In this document: piece after piece, positions 28,460 through 39,400 of the stretch
Position numbering within the stretch: the first letter of the stretch is position 1
Layout of the letters: each line of letters begins with the position of its first letter
From: Casuarius casuarius
Taxonomy: Eukaryota; Chordata; Aves; Casuariiformes; Casuariidae
Reading direction: 5' to 3'
Length of the DNA: 64,000 bases
NCBI GenBank assembly: GCA_003342895.1
Contig: PTFA01000195.1
Location: 1,736,001-1,800,000, forward strand
Position numbers and translations under genes: made by a program
Notes under the pieces: model-generated
Databases searched by the model: none
What the model was told of the DNA's origin: nothing
Seen by the model: only the letters and a program-made list of their open reading frames with translations

Positions 28460-30000
28460 TGTGTCAAACCACAATGTGCTCTGCTGCTGAATGCTGAGAC
28501 CCATGAGTCTTACACCACCTCTGCTGTCAGCAAATACTTGAAATGTTAGGTAAAACATGATTCAACCCCACTTTATAACAAGACCAGGGCCTTCCAACGA
28601 ACAATCATCCTGGGCTCCCTTCACTCGAGTTGTGGAGGGAGGGTGTGTGAATCATTAGGACCAGGTAAGCACTGANTTTTGATCTATTGTTTTTCTTGTT
28701 TGTTTTTAAACACAGCGAATTACTCCAGGAACGTTCNTTAAAAGAAACCTATTAAGTCTTCAAAGTCCAGCCCTACATTAAGAAGAGTCAGCCTGAAGTT
28801 CGCCCACACGGCCTTGATGTGCAGCCTTTGAGTTTACACATGGAGATATGGTCTCCAACAATATGTTTTCCTCATGTGGAGTGTGAGATGGATGATGCTC
28901 AGCTGATGGGTGGCTCTTGCTTCTTCTGTTTTCCTCTCACTGCTCTTTGCATGTCTCCACAGAGCTCAACCATGCTCCAAAGGCCCAAGATGACCTTGTC
29001 TTTCTCACGGTGGTCAGCACCGTCCAGCTGGAGTCATTCATTCGGGTCCCTTCACCCCTTGGGCTGCAAGAGCCAGAGGGAGGTATTAATCTCTCTTCAG
29101 TTGGGCGTAGAATACAATGTTGTGGGTCCCCCATTTGATGTGTCCCAGGCTTGGTTTTTCAGAGGATTTAGTGCTATATGTTCAAGCCCAGCTTGCACTG
29201 ACATCCAGCACTGGATGCTGACAGTGAGACCATTAAGATAAAGAGCTGTTGGTTCAATCTTCTTGGGGGAGATCAGATAAATCATAGGACAGCAAGGTTA
29301 AACCTTGGAGAAGCAGTCAGTGCCTGCCCATAGCAGTCAGATTCCCTGGCATATGCCTGTCTCTGGCAGAGCTCATCAAGATGCACAGAAGTTTCTGGAG
29401 AGGAAAGCAGATCCACCCAGTTCCTGTGAATGCTCAGCTACAATGTGTGGGGGCACTCAGTTGTCCCTGACCTTATTACACCATCTGCATGGAGACCTCC
29501 TCTTATTGGGCAAGATGTACATGCAAGCAAGTAATGACTTCCGATTAGTTGTCATTAAAGGAAACCAGGACCTACACTGACAAGCTTGAGGAACTGAAAT
29601 CTGGTTTGCTGTAAATCCTCCCAGTGATACTGATTTCAGTGGAGTTTACATCAGACTGAGACTGATACTGGAGGGGACACCCAGCACAACGGGCTTTAGG
29701 GTGATGGGGGGGAGAGGACAGCTCTGGAGAGAACTGGAGGGCCTACTGTGACCGTGTTCCTCATGCACAGATGTAGCATCAGCAGGCAGAGAGAGACCTT
29801 TCCAAAGCTCCTAAATGACTTGGGCTCAGAAACAAAGCAATGTTTCAGTGGAAAGTTAAAAATCCAGACTGGAGGTAGACCCAACGAAGTGCTTAGACTC
29901 CTCACCTGGAGAACCTCAGAGACCTTTCAGAGGGCATTCACATCACCTTCCTCAGTGTTTGAGATGGGGCACCGACCCTAGAGGATAGACTCCTTAGATG
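28460..30000. other. Intergenic, no gene seen
   Basis: No recognisable exon. The segment around 29626-29650 (TGATTTCAGTGGAGTTTACA) resembles a dispersed motif I associate with reptile and bird genomes, but I cannot name the family. Confidence 0.45.
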
Positions 30001-30720
30001 TTCTGAATCACGTCAGACATGCACTGACACCATTGGCCATTAAGCTGGACACCTGGGGAACAACTCAGTTATCCAAAACTAGGTGTCTCTGAGTTGCCCT
30101 GGGGTACCCAAGTCAATTGGCAGATCTGACACAGGACCATTAGGAGAGCCATTTCCTTTCAAACAGCAGCCGGAGGTCTGGTAGGACACCTAGGGCATAT
30201 CAAATGGCTCTAGACACCTACATTTAGGCAGCTGAATGGGCAACTGAAGCCCCAGACATAAGACATTGGTGTCAGTTTATAAATCCCATACAATCACATG
30301 TTTCCTTACCCAAATACCTTGATGTATATCTGGTCCTTCAGCTAGTCATTATGCACTTTTGCAAGAAGGACGATGGCTCCCAGGTCATTTGGATGGTTTG
30401 GCAAATGTTATCTCTAGACAACTGAAAAATCAGCTCTAAAATATTGGGCGAGATCCAGCCAAAGCCCAGACTCACCTTGGTATTTTGGCTCTGTTACGTG
30501 CCTACCTTGCCTGCCGGACTGGGGTCTTAGTGATTTGCAAAGTACCAAACAGCAGCTAAAGTGGAAGAGCACTGTACAAGGCTATACAGTGATGGCAGGT
30601 ACTACCACAGCGCAGGGGGATGGGATCAAGCTGGGTAAAACTGAGGCCTCAGTTAACTCCATGGGAGCTCTGCTCTGGTCTCCACAGGGACCAGGATTTT
30701 GCCCTCCAGATTTTAACCCC
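30000..30720. repeat. Possible unclassified dispersed repeats
   Basis: Segments such as GACACCTACATTTAGGCAGC near 30213 and CTCCATGGGAGCTCTGCTC near 30658 with GATTTTGCCC near 30694 resemble motifs common in sauropsid interspersed repeats. Family and limits cannot be set by eye. Confidence 0.3.
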
Positions 30721-30809
30721 AACTTTGCCTCTGATGGCTTCAAAATGGGACTGCAGCAGGACTTAAGAGGTGCCTAGGCACTGCAAACCCCTCTGCCAAG
30801 TGTTCGGCC

Positions 30810-30975
30810 TGCCTGATCCTGGAATCCCATTCTGCCTCAGTTTCCCTTCCTGTACAATTAAACCTTATCTACCTCGTGTGGGCTATGTGATGATGACTAA
30901 TTAATGTTAATGAAGTGCTTTCTGATCTTCCAATTCAAAGAGTTATAAGATTGCAAAATATTAATTACTGTTTAC
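30810..30975 (+). repeat. MIR-like SINE fragment
   Basis: CTGCCTCAGTTTCCCTTCCTG near 30834 is the hallmark MIR block. It is followed by a diverged 'aaccttatctacctcgtgtgggct' segment and then 'aatgttaatgaagtgctttctgatc', in the MIR order on plus. Confidence 0.55.
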
Positions 30976-31090
30976 TTATTATCGGGAAGCCAATAGCGAT
31001 ACCAGCTGCTTATCTGCTTCAGCCATGACACAGAAGGTGGTGATGGCTGATAATGATAGAAATGTAGAATCCAGTTAATCCTGCACAGTG

Positions 31091-31130
31091 ANACACACAC
31101 ACACCTGTGTGTGTATGTATGTGCATGTGC
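31091..31130. repeat. (AC)n-(TG)n inverted microsatellite
   Basis: An ACACACACAC run turns directly into TGTGTGTG and then TATGTATGTGCATGTGC. The two halves are complementary, so the site could extrude a hairpin. An N lies at 31092. Confidence 0.8.
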
Positions 31131-31549
31131 AAAGGCTCCTCACAACCCAGGGCCAAGGCAGCATTAGGCCCTACTCATGTCAAAGCCCTGCATCCTGAAA
31201 GTCCATGGACATGAGCAAACACCTATCTTGCTGAAGTGTTAGTCAGGAAAATGGATGCCCAGCAACAATTCATATGTTTGAAAATCATGTCCATGAGAGA
31301 AAGACCACAGCCCTCATAAAATTACAATAGTCTAGGCTGTAATAAATTGCCATGCATGACCACAATGGTACTGTAAACATAGACTATCCTCACAGTATGC
31401 TTGAAAACCTCATGTTCAAAGATAACAAGCCATATATGAGGGGCAGGAGAAAAAGAGAGAGAACAACATCTAGGAATGGAGAATTCAATAGCCAGACAGA
31501 TGGAGAGGAAACTGAACTGAGTATTTTGTCATTAGTATGAACTGACAAA

Positions 31550-32040
31550 TACTCACAGGATAGAAATGAGTTTTAAGTTAGACTTTGAACCAGCTAGTGG
31601 TCTGTGGACTAGAGCAGGCTGGGTATTCCACAGACAAGGACCANGTGGGTGATATGCTCTGATTAATGGGTGTTTAAGGTTGGCAGAGTTGATGGGGCAA
31701 AAAGGATCACTCTTTAGTGACAAAGAGACAAATCTGGGCAAACTCTGGTAGCGCATTTAGGGAGGACTCTGGAGAGCGATGAGGAGCATTGAGCTTGATG
31801 CAGTTTAGTGAGGACTCAGAGGAGGGATGAAGGGCTCAGACTGCAGGAACAAAAGAAGTTGTGTTTTGCAGGGAGTGCTGGGAAGGGGAGGAGCAGAAAG
31901 CAATGGGGACACTAAAGCTTTGGGGAGAGGGTGGGGCTGGTCCTAGAGATTCATGGAGGAAAGCACAGGTTGGGTTTGGGGAATCCATGTCACGGATGAA
32001 GAAGCACTTCACAGTATAAAGGTGTTGAGGCATTTTACAG
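31550..32040 (+). repeat. Possible ancient interspersed repeat, unassigned
   Basis: Purine-rich sequence including TGAGTTTTAAGTTAGACTTTG, TATTCCACAGACAAGGACC and GGAGAGCGATGAGGAGC. This resembles an old dispersed repeat style I know from amniote genomes. No family can be named with certainty. Confidence 0.25.
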
Positions 32041-33044
32041 GTGCCTCCAAGTTACTGTCTAACCTCAGAGGACCTACCTAATCCTTTAGGCCTTTCAGCA
32101 TCCCTAAATACCTCAAATTACAGCCTAGCATTTACACTGATGTGTAAAATTATCTTNCCTGTGAGGGCGTGAAAGAGCCACCTGGAACCCTGTGGCTGTG
32201 GCTCCTGCTTAGCCGCAGTGCTGAGCACCAAGTGCCTCTGAACTGCAATAACTGACTCTGCGGGTCAGTTCAGAGCCAGGTGTGCCTNTGGCCTGGACAG
32301 CTCTCCTACTCACACACCCAGGGAAATAGGCAAAGGGAGGCAGGACAAACTTCCCAAAGAAGATCCAGAGGAAAGCAAAATGGTTTTAACCTTTAAATGC
32401 AGGATCTACAATTCCAGACCCATTTGCTTTCAAGTGTTGTTAGTTAATACAAGAGGTTGCAATGTACTAGGCTGAGGGAGTTATCCAAGGTGATGCTACT
32501 TGGTAAGATGAAAGATGAGGCAGCTGATGTGCCATGAAACAGATGTAGAGCTGGTGCCAAGGAATATACAGAAGTCATTGTCAATAGCCAACAGCATTCT
32601 TCACATGGAGAGATATCAGCAGGACCTAAGTCACAAGGCTTCTGGCCAGGGGTCCATGTGGCCCTCAGAGCTGAAGGTCCTCTCTTCTGTCCAAACCCCA
32701 AAAGCAATCAGGCATAGTCTAAACGGTACAGTGATTCAAAGGCCTCCCCCCACTGTCAGCTAGAGAATAGGACAGAGGACTACTGAGAGCCCAGAGTGTT
32801 GTGGTCTGGAGATGGTAAGGCCGCTTTCATTGTAGCGCTCTGCCTCTGAGCCATCCTCTGCCTCATCCACCCTTAGCCNAGGTGGACACCCAAAGTCAAC
32901 ACAACTATCAGATGTACTGTTTTGTCCCCTGCTTTGTGACAACTGCACGACTCCCCAGGAGAGGGGTATAGAAAGTGCACAGCCTCCATCAGGAAATCAT
33001 GATTGTCCTCTGCTACAGATATAATGATGTCTCCTCTCAAATCC

Positions 33045-33140
33045 TGGTGTCAGATCTAGCTCCTGATTCTATTCCCACCTCTGATAATGAGTCTAACCTA
33101 AGGAAAGCCATTTAACCCTCAGGGTGCCTGTGAGATATGA
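33045..33140 (+). repeat. MIR-like SINE fragment (plus)
   Basis: The segments TCAGATCTAGCTCCTGATTC and AGCCATTTAACCCTCAGGGTGCCTG match the central MIR part in plus orientation, with substitutions. Confidence 0.45.
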
Positions 33141-33179
33141 TCAGTCTGGAAGGTCCCAGACTGATGCGGAAGTNTCCTT

Positions 33180-33310
33180 CTTTTATTGCAGATGCAAGTT
33201 CAGAGGAGTTGAAGTATTCGCCCAAAGCTAGTCAGAGAGTCAGGTATTCAAATGCCTTTTGTCTGACACCTGAACTGCCACATTCATACCTTTTCCATCC
33301 ATTGTGCCCA
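33180..33310 (-). repeat. MIR-like SINE fragment (minus)
   Basis: The plus strand reads GCAGATGCAAGTTCAGAGGA, then GCCCAAAGCTAGTCAGAGAGT and GTATTCAAATGCC. This is the order of a reverse-complement MIR (TACAGATGAGGAAACTGAGG, GCCCAAGGTCACACAGC). Confidence 0.5.
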
Positions 33311-33339
33311 CTCTCTTATTCATAAATTGCTCTCCAGTG

Positions 33340-33600
33340 ATGCCTGGCTGTGATGAAGTCAGTTTTTGCAGCCTGAACACCATAGATGTTTAGCCTCATA
33401 TTCTGCTGGTTGCNGTGGTGCTTTCAGGAACGCTCTTCGCTCTTGTTTGCAACATCATTCTTGTAAGCAATCTTCTTCTTTATTGCTTTGCAGCTNTCAA
33501 GCCTCCATCTTTACATAGTCCTGTTCAGGTTCTGCGTAGTCTGCTAGTACTGTCATGATCGCATTGTACATCTCANACATGATGAACTCAAACGTTCAGA
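33340..33600 (-). other. Unidentified block, possible coding-derived remnant
   Basis: About 250 bp with more CpG than its neighbours (five in 33411-33600). On the minus strand an ATG at 33580 opens 27 codons to a TGA at 33499-33497, and shorter Lys/Asp/Glu-rich frames follow in other phases. This may be a frame-broken fragment of a gene or transposon ORF, but I do not recognise the family. Confidence 0.25.
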
Positions 33601-33649
33601 GAGAACAGACAAAACTAAAGATGGCCTGGTTGGTTAGGAANATTATTTT

Positions 33650-35370
33650 ACATGGCTACAGCCCTTTTTGTTCCCACCCCTCAAGTTCTTGGAATCACAC
33701 ATTTTCAAAACATCTCAAAAAATTAATTTTTAAGGCNTTGCTAGCCACATCTGGGCCCAGATCTCCAAAAGGGCCCCACATTTACTAAGTTCTGTTCCTA
33801 TGTAAATCCAGCTGCTTACCTTCATGCTGAGCACTTGCAACCATTTTTGATAGAAAACCTAGGTCTTAATAACCATAATTTACTCTTAAAACCTCCTACA
33901 TGACCTGTTTTCTAGCCATGAATATATCTAGGTCATGGTCATGTTACAGCACTAGTTCAGTCATAAAACCTAGGCTAAGAGCTTTTATGGCTTTAGTATA
34001 AACAGGACTAAATTGTGCTAAGGGAAATAAGTGGGTCGAGAGGTAGGTGTTGAGCCTTATTCTAGGTCTGGAGTCTGATTCTCTTCTGTCTCTTTTGTCT
34101 GGATGTCTTGAGAGTAGACATACCAGTGGCCATAGAAACCACAACTCCAAGGTGTGGATCCTGAGATTATGGCAGGGATCATTAAAGCAGGAGTTTGCCT
34201 GGTCCTCCAATGAATGCAGTGTCAAAAAGTAAATTGTAGACTTACAATCCGTCTCTCACTGTCCAACAAGAAGCAAAAAGAAATAAATGATTAGTCACAG
34301 CATCTTCCTGTTTATGCTTCTCGAGCTAAGAGGAGATAGATTTCCATCTGAGCAACTCCACCCTGTTTGCACNTATTGTCTCATTTGTCCTGGCTCCTGT
34401 ACTCACTACTTACACTCCCTCACACCCCCTGTTGCATCTATCTCCTTCCCCATTGCTGTGTTTGCCAAATGTCTGACCTCACTTCATTCTAGAGAAGCTA
34501 AGCCCCCTAACCAGCCTTGCAAGGGGATGACTCCAGAAACAAGGTCTCACCAGTGCTACAGATTCAGTCACATTAATGAACCTACTTTTACTGTCTCTGT
34601 GTTCCCGAATCCATATCCGCTTACTAGGACAGACCAGACATAGCCATACTTACCCAATGGCACCCTCAGATTTTTCTAAACTCTTGGATAGGTTGGGAGC
34701 ATGCAAATATTTGAACTACTTGTGACATGGATCCCTAATGTAGCTTGGTCACTTGCCACAGTGAAAGATGTAAGGTAAATACAGGGCAAGAGCAGGAAAG
34801 GAGAAGAAAACAAATACCTGTATTGCCTTGCCAAGATGAGGCCACTTCATCCTCATCTCTTATCATCTATCAGATCTCCTAACTTCTTCCCCTATGAGAT
34901 TTCTACTGGCTCTGGCCAACATCTTCATATTGGAAAATGCTCTTTGTATCAAAAGGGACAGGACTGACAATGGCTTTTAAGGTGTTCAGTAGAAACTCTT
35001 CTGCATGTTCAGCATGTTGGAGGAGGCGACAGCAGAAAAGATAAGGTAGCCTTTGGTTTTCCCCATTGATGCATAAGTTTGGTTTGAGCTGTCCTTTTCC
35101 AGCCTTCTCAGGACACTCCTACTGCTGNAGTTTTTGCAGCAGTACCAGAATAAGGACTGAGGGGTCCAAAGANAGGATTTCAAACATGGATAATGGGTTT
35201 CCAAAAAGGAGCAATCAGNATACTTTGGGAATTTACCGTAGGGGGAAAAAAAACCTAACTCAATAAAGCAAGTGCAAGANAACCTATGTGCTACCAAAAG
35301 ACATTACAGATGTGTTCGCATTGTCACAAGAGATCAATTAGTGCATCGGAAGGCATTACCGCCAGTAAGC
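33650..35370. other. Intergenic, no gene seen
   Basis: Mostly unique-looking AT-leaning sequence with short open frames only. Several isolated N positions occur. No RNA gene, splice-flanked exon or recognisable repeat was found. Confidence 0.5.
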
Positions 35371-35425
35371 TGATGTGATAATTGCCTATATGCAAATGAG
35401 GATTGACTATTGCAAATAAGGGTAA
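35371..35425 (+). promoter_or_regulatory. Octamer/homeodomain-like motif cluster
   Basis: TGATAATTG at 35376 is followed by ATGCAAAT at 35390-35397 (the POU octamer) and TTGCAAAT at 35410-35417. Their spacing resembles developmental enhancer cores. This is motif-level evidence only. Confidence 0.25.
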
Positions 35426-35739
35426 AATGAGTTTGCTTAACCCATCCATGGAGGTGTTTAAACTAACCCACTTAATTTCACAACCAGGACAGGCTCAAAC
35501 ACAAGGATGGAGTCAGTTACTATGTTTCAGCTGACAGGCAATATTTTCTTATGATGTGACTTATCTGATGCATGTAGACTGATGAACTTAATTCTCTCGC
35601 AACCATATGAACATGCCATTAGTTAAACACACAAACTGCTCCAACGCACAGCAAAGATAGGAAGTACAGTAAGCAATTACAGTGACTGCATCAGATGCTG
35701 GTCAGCTGGAAATGCTGTCAGACAAGTAAGGANAAATAC

Positions 35740-36470
35740 AGAGGAAAAGCCCAGGCAGGTAAGGATAGACTCAGCTAGGCTGAAGTACCTGAAAAGGGTG
35801 AGAAATTATATATTAAGGTCTCTATAGAAAAGCTGTAGAAATACATTAGAAGTGAGTGGAAGATGAGGAAATGCAGGCCTACTATTTACAAGCAAAGAGA
35901 ACAAATAGCTTGTGGCTGGCTGAGAGGTCTTATGTCCAGTGCTGTGCTTCAGGCTTTAGGAAAANGTTAATTGGGACAAGCTGCCAAACCCAGAAAGTGT
36001 TAACAAGGGTTGGGAGAAGAGCCACAAATAGGAAAAACACAGGCTGAAGCCCTGTGGCCAGAGCCTGATAAACCAGGGGTGCTTAAGGAAGCAGCTGGAG
36101 AAGCTTCAGACCCATTAGTAATTATCTCTGAGATCTCTTGGCATTCCCATAGGACTGGTGAAGGGTAAACACAATATCTATCTTTAAAAAGCAGGCCCAG
36201 GAGGATGCAGAGAATCCCAGCTCAGTCAAGCCACCTTCTGTACCCAGAAAGATCCTCGAACCACTCTATTAAACAACCAATTTGTAAGTGCTGGGAATGT
36301 AATGAAGTGATAGGTGCAGCCANGATGGGTTTGTTGAGAAGAAACCACATCAAATCAATCCCATTTCCTGCGAAATTACCTCATGGTCTGGTAGAAATCA
36401 GGAGATGATATACCACTCTTGGCACTGTCCTGCATGAACTCCTTATAAAAAATCAACAGAGCACGGCTGT
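35740..36470 (+). mobile_element. CR1 LINE fragment, reverse-transcriptase ORF region
   Basis: The sequence follows the central part of CR1 ORF2 in order: 'aatacattagaagtgagtgg', then 'cccattagtaattatctctg', 'aatatctatctttaaaaagc', 'ttctgtacccagaaagatcc', 'caaccaatttgtaagtgctg', 'atgggtttgttgagaagaaa' and 'gatgatataccactcttggc' leading to 'ctccttataaaaaatcaa'. The frame is broken by stops and small indels, so it is a dead 5'- and 3'-truncated copy. CR1 is the dominant LINE of birds, turtles and crocodilians. Confidence 0.75.
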
Positions 36471-36479
36471 AGTTCTGCT

Positions 36480-39400
36480 TAAAAAAATCTGCACTCAGAA
36501 AGATGTTTATGCAGAGCACACACTCAAATTTGGGAGCATCTCAGACGGAGTCTCAGAGGTACCAGCCATGGNTGCTCTCTTGGTTTGTATTTTTACTGAC
36601 TCACAGGCAGGAAAGGCAGATGCTCACGAGTCTAGGAGGGCTTTGGAGAACAAACTCAGGTAGGATAAAAGAACCTTAATAAATCAGAGGAAATTCAGGA
36701 AAATCAGAGTCCTACTGTCAGAGAGGAGGACCCAGATGCAAAATAACAAAAGGAAGGGTTGGGGATAGAGTGGGCTTATTTACAAGCTAAAAAGCTGTGG
36801 TGCCCAAGCAAAATAGGATAACTTGTCTTGTGGGAGATGAAAGAAGAGCTGGATCTAAGGAATGAGAAGTGATTATTTCACTCTGCCATGTGCTGATGGG
36901 GCTGGGGCTGGAGTCCAGTGGCAAATTTAGGTGAAAACAACACTCTGTGTTCAAGGGTTTTGCACAGGAGAGACCTTTGCTTTGACCGGACAGACTCAGG
37001 CATCAATGTTTCCACTNACTAGGATCCGTTTAAGGCGTACACCTTTCTCCCGGTGCTTGGCTGTATAAACCCAAGGCACAAGATGCCGGTTGGGAACTGG
37101 AGATATGAGCATGTTCAGGAGCCAGCATCCATTTGGGGACCATTGAGGGGGCTGAGGGACATACTGAGAGCATGAGGGAAGTGGAGCAAAGGAAAGAAGA
37201 AAAGAGTCATCCTTCCTGACACCACACCACTCAGTTCTCAGCCAGCTCATGCCGAAGGGATCCAACCAACACGTTTCGCAAGAGCGTTATTCATCGGCAG
37301 CGCAACTGGGAGAAAGGGAAGTGAGTTTACTTTCCCAGTGGTTCTTTTTTTTTTTTTTTGTATGTTGCTCCTTCCCCCAGAGGATGTCTCCATGTTCAGC
37401 ATTCAGGAGGATGAGCCAGGACCACTGGGCAAGGCTCCCTGTGTGGAAACCACCAAAACGGGTCCCTCAGGTTTGCTGCCTCTCTGTCCCCATGAAGGGA
37501 GTGATCCTGCCTGCCCCAAGCCCCCAGCAGGACAGGGGTCCTCAGGCCAGCCTGGTGACTGGGATGGGCTCCTTGTATGTGGAATTTGCAGCATCAAACC
37601 CATGCTTGGGATGCAGCTGAGATGAGCCTCAGGCACACCGTACCCCTGCACTGGTTATTGAAACATGATGGAGTCCCCTTGGTCCCCAATGTGGTGCCAC
37701 AGAGGCGTCATCCAAGCCAGATACCCACTTTCCCAGAGTAGCAGCTGCATAACACAGGCAGCCAGCACAGCGGGCTGCCAGCACAGCGGGCTGGGCACTG
37801 CTTCCTGAACCCACCAGCAACACTTCTTAAACTGGAATCAGTGGGGATGATGATTTGCCTCTTTGTGGGGCTGAAGGACATCTCCAGACCAGCGCTGCTC
37901 GCCAATCATGTCAGGCTGCTGCTGCAACAGTCTGAAGGGGTTCAGGCAGGAGATCTACCCAAAATGTAGGTGAATACCTGAGGAATAGGTTCATGCTGAC
38001 ATTTAGGGCCAAGTCTACTGTCATCTGCCACCCACTTGAGCCACATGAGCATCCCTCTTTTCTGGTTGTNTTATGCACCCTGTACCAAAGCTGCTCTGCC
38101 TTGCCCTCATTGCTGGAGCAGAGCCCTTTGGGGAAGGACTTGTGTTTCAGATGTCAAAACCTTGCAGCTAGAACAGGCCACTCAGCACAAAACAGCTCAG
38201 TTTGCTGTGCCCCTGCTTATGAGGTAGAAGTGTCCTTTGCCTTCCCATTACCCACAGTCTTCCCAAAGGTTGCAGGCAGTGAGTGTGGGACATCCTTCAC
38301 TACCATCTCCACAGCTTCCTGCTCCTGAGCTTGAGCCCTCCTTCCTCTCTGTTGTCCAAAAGTAGACAGTTTTGGTCATTAACCCNGAGGAGAAAATTCA
38401 GCCCTACCCACCCAGCTAACATGGCTGTCTGAAGTGTGTGGGGGGGGGATAGCAAGGAGATGGTATTTCTCTGAAATAATGAGCTAACCATAGGCAGCTC
38501 CAACTCTTTCCTTTGCTGTTTTCCATGCTGAGCCTGACCTCCTTCTGCCCATCCCACACAAGGGCAGGACATAGCGCAGCTAGCCCTGATGTTCACAGCA
38601 AGCTGTGTGAAGAAAAGCCTTNCTGGCTCCATTCCTCATGCTGAGAGCCCTCCTCCACTGCTCGGCTATCCCAAGGCAGCCATAGTGCCTCACCTCCAGA
38701 TCCGCCTGGACGTGCGTGGCTCACCACCCAGCATACGGCTCTCCAAGACCACCCACCTCCATGGCACCAGGCCGTGCTGGGACCTGTCACTTCCCGGGTC
38801 TCCACTGCTGAGACCTGCCCTTGCTGAGCTTCCTGACACCAGCCTTTGCCCCAGCTCAGACTGTTTCCTAGCACTGGGCCTGGCAGCCATTCCTGGCACT
38901 CTGCCTTGCTGCCCAGAAAAACCTCTCGGAGATGTGTGCAGACCCAGGGCACTGCTGGGAGAGGTGCACAGCTCCTCTCATCTACCCCTGCAGAGGGGAG
39001 GCAGCTCTCCCAGGAGATCTTCAGGCAAACCANCTAGGGTGAAATCCCAGCAGCTGTAATGTGGCACGATATTTTGGAGTTTGGAAACCACTAGGAATAC
39101 AAGCTACTTTGTACCAGGGCAGACAAGGAAACCAGATGACCATGTGTGGCTCGCAATGTGGTTTAGGAAGCTCTCAGTTAATTGCCACCTCGCTGCTGAG
39201 ATGTGTGTGTAGTAATTTAGACATAAAAGAAAAGATTAAGACATTCACCCGGACTCAGTCATAAGTCATAAAATAACCTTTACATGCAATTCATAGATCT
39301 GCTTTACATGATAGGTTATAAAGCCAGGGACCTTTGGGTCCAAAAGGCAAGGAAAAAAAGTAATGTCTTTTTATAAGAAGGCAACTCCTACATAAACAAG

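Noticed and set aside
27888..28460. 190-codon open frame on minus
   Set aside because: It arises from the purine-biased plus strand. The product is low-complexity Ser/Leu/Pro without a recognisable domain or splice context.
38589..39059. 156-codon open frame on plus
   Set aside because: It holds N codons, Pro/Ser/Leu-rich composition without any family resemblance, and no flanking splice signals.
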